Assembly: GCA_003450655.1 (NCBI GenBank)
Contig: DMFG01000017.1
Location: forward strand, 1-7,071
From: Coxiellaceae bacterium
Lineage (GTDB): Bacteria > Pseudomonadota > Gammaproteobacteria > Coxiellales > Coxiellaceae
Direction of reading: 5' to 3'
Length of the DNA stretch: 7,071 nt
Shown: positions 6,580-7,071 of the stretch, one piece after another
Numbering within the stretch: position 1 is the first letter of the stretch
How the letters are laid out: each line of letters opens with the position of its first letter
Translations under genes and position numbers: made by a program
Notes under the pieces: generated by a model
Seen by the model: the letters and a program-made list of their open reading frames with translations, nothing else
What the model was told of the DNA's origin: nothing
The model's database searches: none

Positions 6580-7071
6580 ATGACAACGAGTGATATAAAG
6601 CCCACAGTAGAAAACCAGATAACAGTTTGTTCTAGGTTTGTGGATGTTAAGGGTAGTCGTATGCACTATAGGGAAATAGGGCAGGGGGATCCTATACTTT
6701 TTTTACATGGCATGCCGGTGAGCAGTTTTTTGTGGCGCAATGTATTGCAAGCATCTTCTTCCCTTGGTAGATGTATTGCTCCAGATTTAATCGGGATGGG
6801 GCAGTCTGATCAGCCAGATATTTCTTACCGTGTGTTTGATCATGTTGATTATATAACTGCTTTTATTGAAGAGTTAGGTTTGCAGAATATAACATTGGTT
6901 TTGCATGGCTGGGGATCAGTTCCAGGTTTTGAATATGCTCGCTTGCATACAAATAATATTTCACGCTTAGTATTTTTTGAATCGCATATTCGTCCAACTG
7001 TTGATCCATCTATGTTGTCCTTACCAGTTCAGCAATTAAGTTCTATGTTGTTAGACCATGATGCTAGCCGC
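6580..7071 (+). CDS. Haloalkane-dehalogenase-like alpha/beta hydrolase lacking the nucleophile, 5' part (3' end beyond window)
   Basis: The first 164 codons encode an alpha/beta-hydrolase fold closest by eye to subfamily II haloalkane dehalogenases such as DhaA. These enzymes cut carbon-halogen bonds with an Asp-His-acid triad and two halide-holding residues. Shared segments are GDPILFLHG (36-44), SSFLWRN (48-54), RCIAPDLIGMG (64-74), SDQPD (76-80), DHVDYITAFIEELGL (87-101), HGWGSVPGF (109-117) and FFESHIRP (132-139). From DhaA N41 to E130 the alignment is gapless with a constant offset of 4. The nucleophile (DhaA D106) is G110 and the halide-binding Asn (N41) is M45, while the halide Trp (W111) and the possible acid E134 remain. 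It therefore probably does not dehalogenate. It could be a pseudoenzyme or have another activity. The His of the triad lies outside the window. No signal peptide is seen. It probably forms an operon with gdhB; the link to glutamate metabolism is unknown. The OleB beta-lactone decarboxylases belong to the same superfamily but keep the Asp. Confidence 0.88.
   Translation, partial: MTTSDIKPTVENQITVCSRFVDVKGSRMHYREIGQGDPILFLHGMPVSSFLWRNVLQASSSLGRCIAPDLIGMGQSDQPDISYRVFDHVDYITAFIEELGLQNITLVLHGWGSVPGFEYARLHTNNISRLVFFESHIRPTVDPSMLSLPVQQLSSMLLDHDASR

Overview
The window is AT-rich bacterial chromosomal DNA with densely packed genes and short gaps. A full-length 180-kDa-class NAD-glutamate dehydrogenase, a QseB/QseC-like two-component pair and a haloalkane-dehalogenase-type alpha/beta hydrolase together suggest a low-GC gammaproteobacterium, possibly marine. 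This is inferred from gene types only; the genus cannot be read from the window.

Left part (1-1359, minus strand): an OmpR-family response regulator gene is followed 54 bp downstream by the 5' part of its membrane sensor kinase gene. The kinase runs off the left edge, so its catalytic half is not visible. Centre (1360-1675): a 316-bp divergent control region. It carries a good extended -10 promoter for the two-component operon. Near each end there is a PmrA/QseB-box-like direct repeat (two CTTAAG-like hexamers 5 bp apart), one in each leader. Right part (1676-7071, plus strand): a complete 1624-residue glutamate dehydrogenase gene (gdhB type) with all catalytic motifs intact. After a 29-bp gap comes the first 164 codons of an alpha/beta hydrolase, cut by the right edge.

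How they may work together: glutamate dehydrogenase feeds glutamate carbon into the TCA cycle as 2-oxoglutarate and releases ammonium. The divergent regulator could control both itself and gdhB through the shared region; this is inference from layout and two imperfect sites. The hydrolase is probably co-transcribed with gdhB, since the gap is short and I see no terminator.

The most notable observation is in that hydrolase. It aligns without gaps to haloalkane dehalogenases of the DhaA type over the visible part, but the nucleophilic Asp is Gly and the halide-binding Asn is Met. It is therefore unlikely to be a working dehalogenase and may be a pseudoenzyme or carry another activity. I found no mobile elements, RNA genes, CRISPR arrays or intrinsic terminators.
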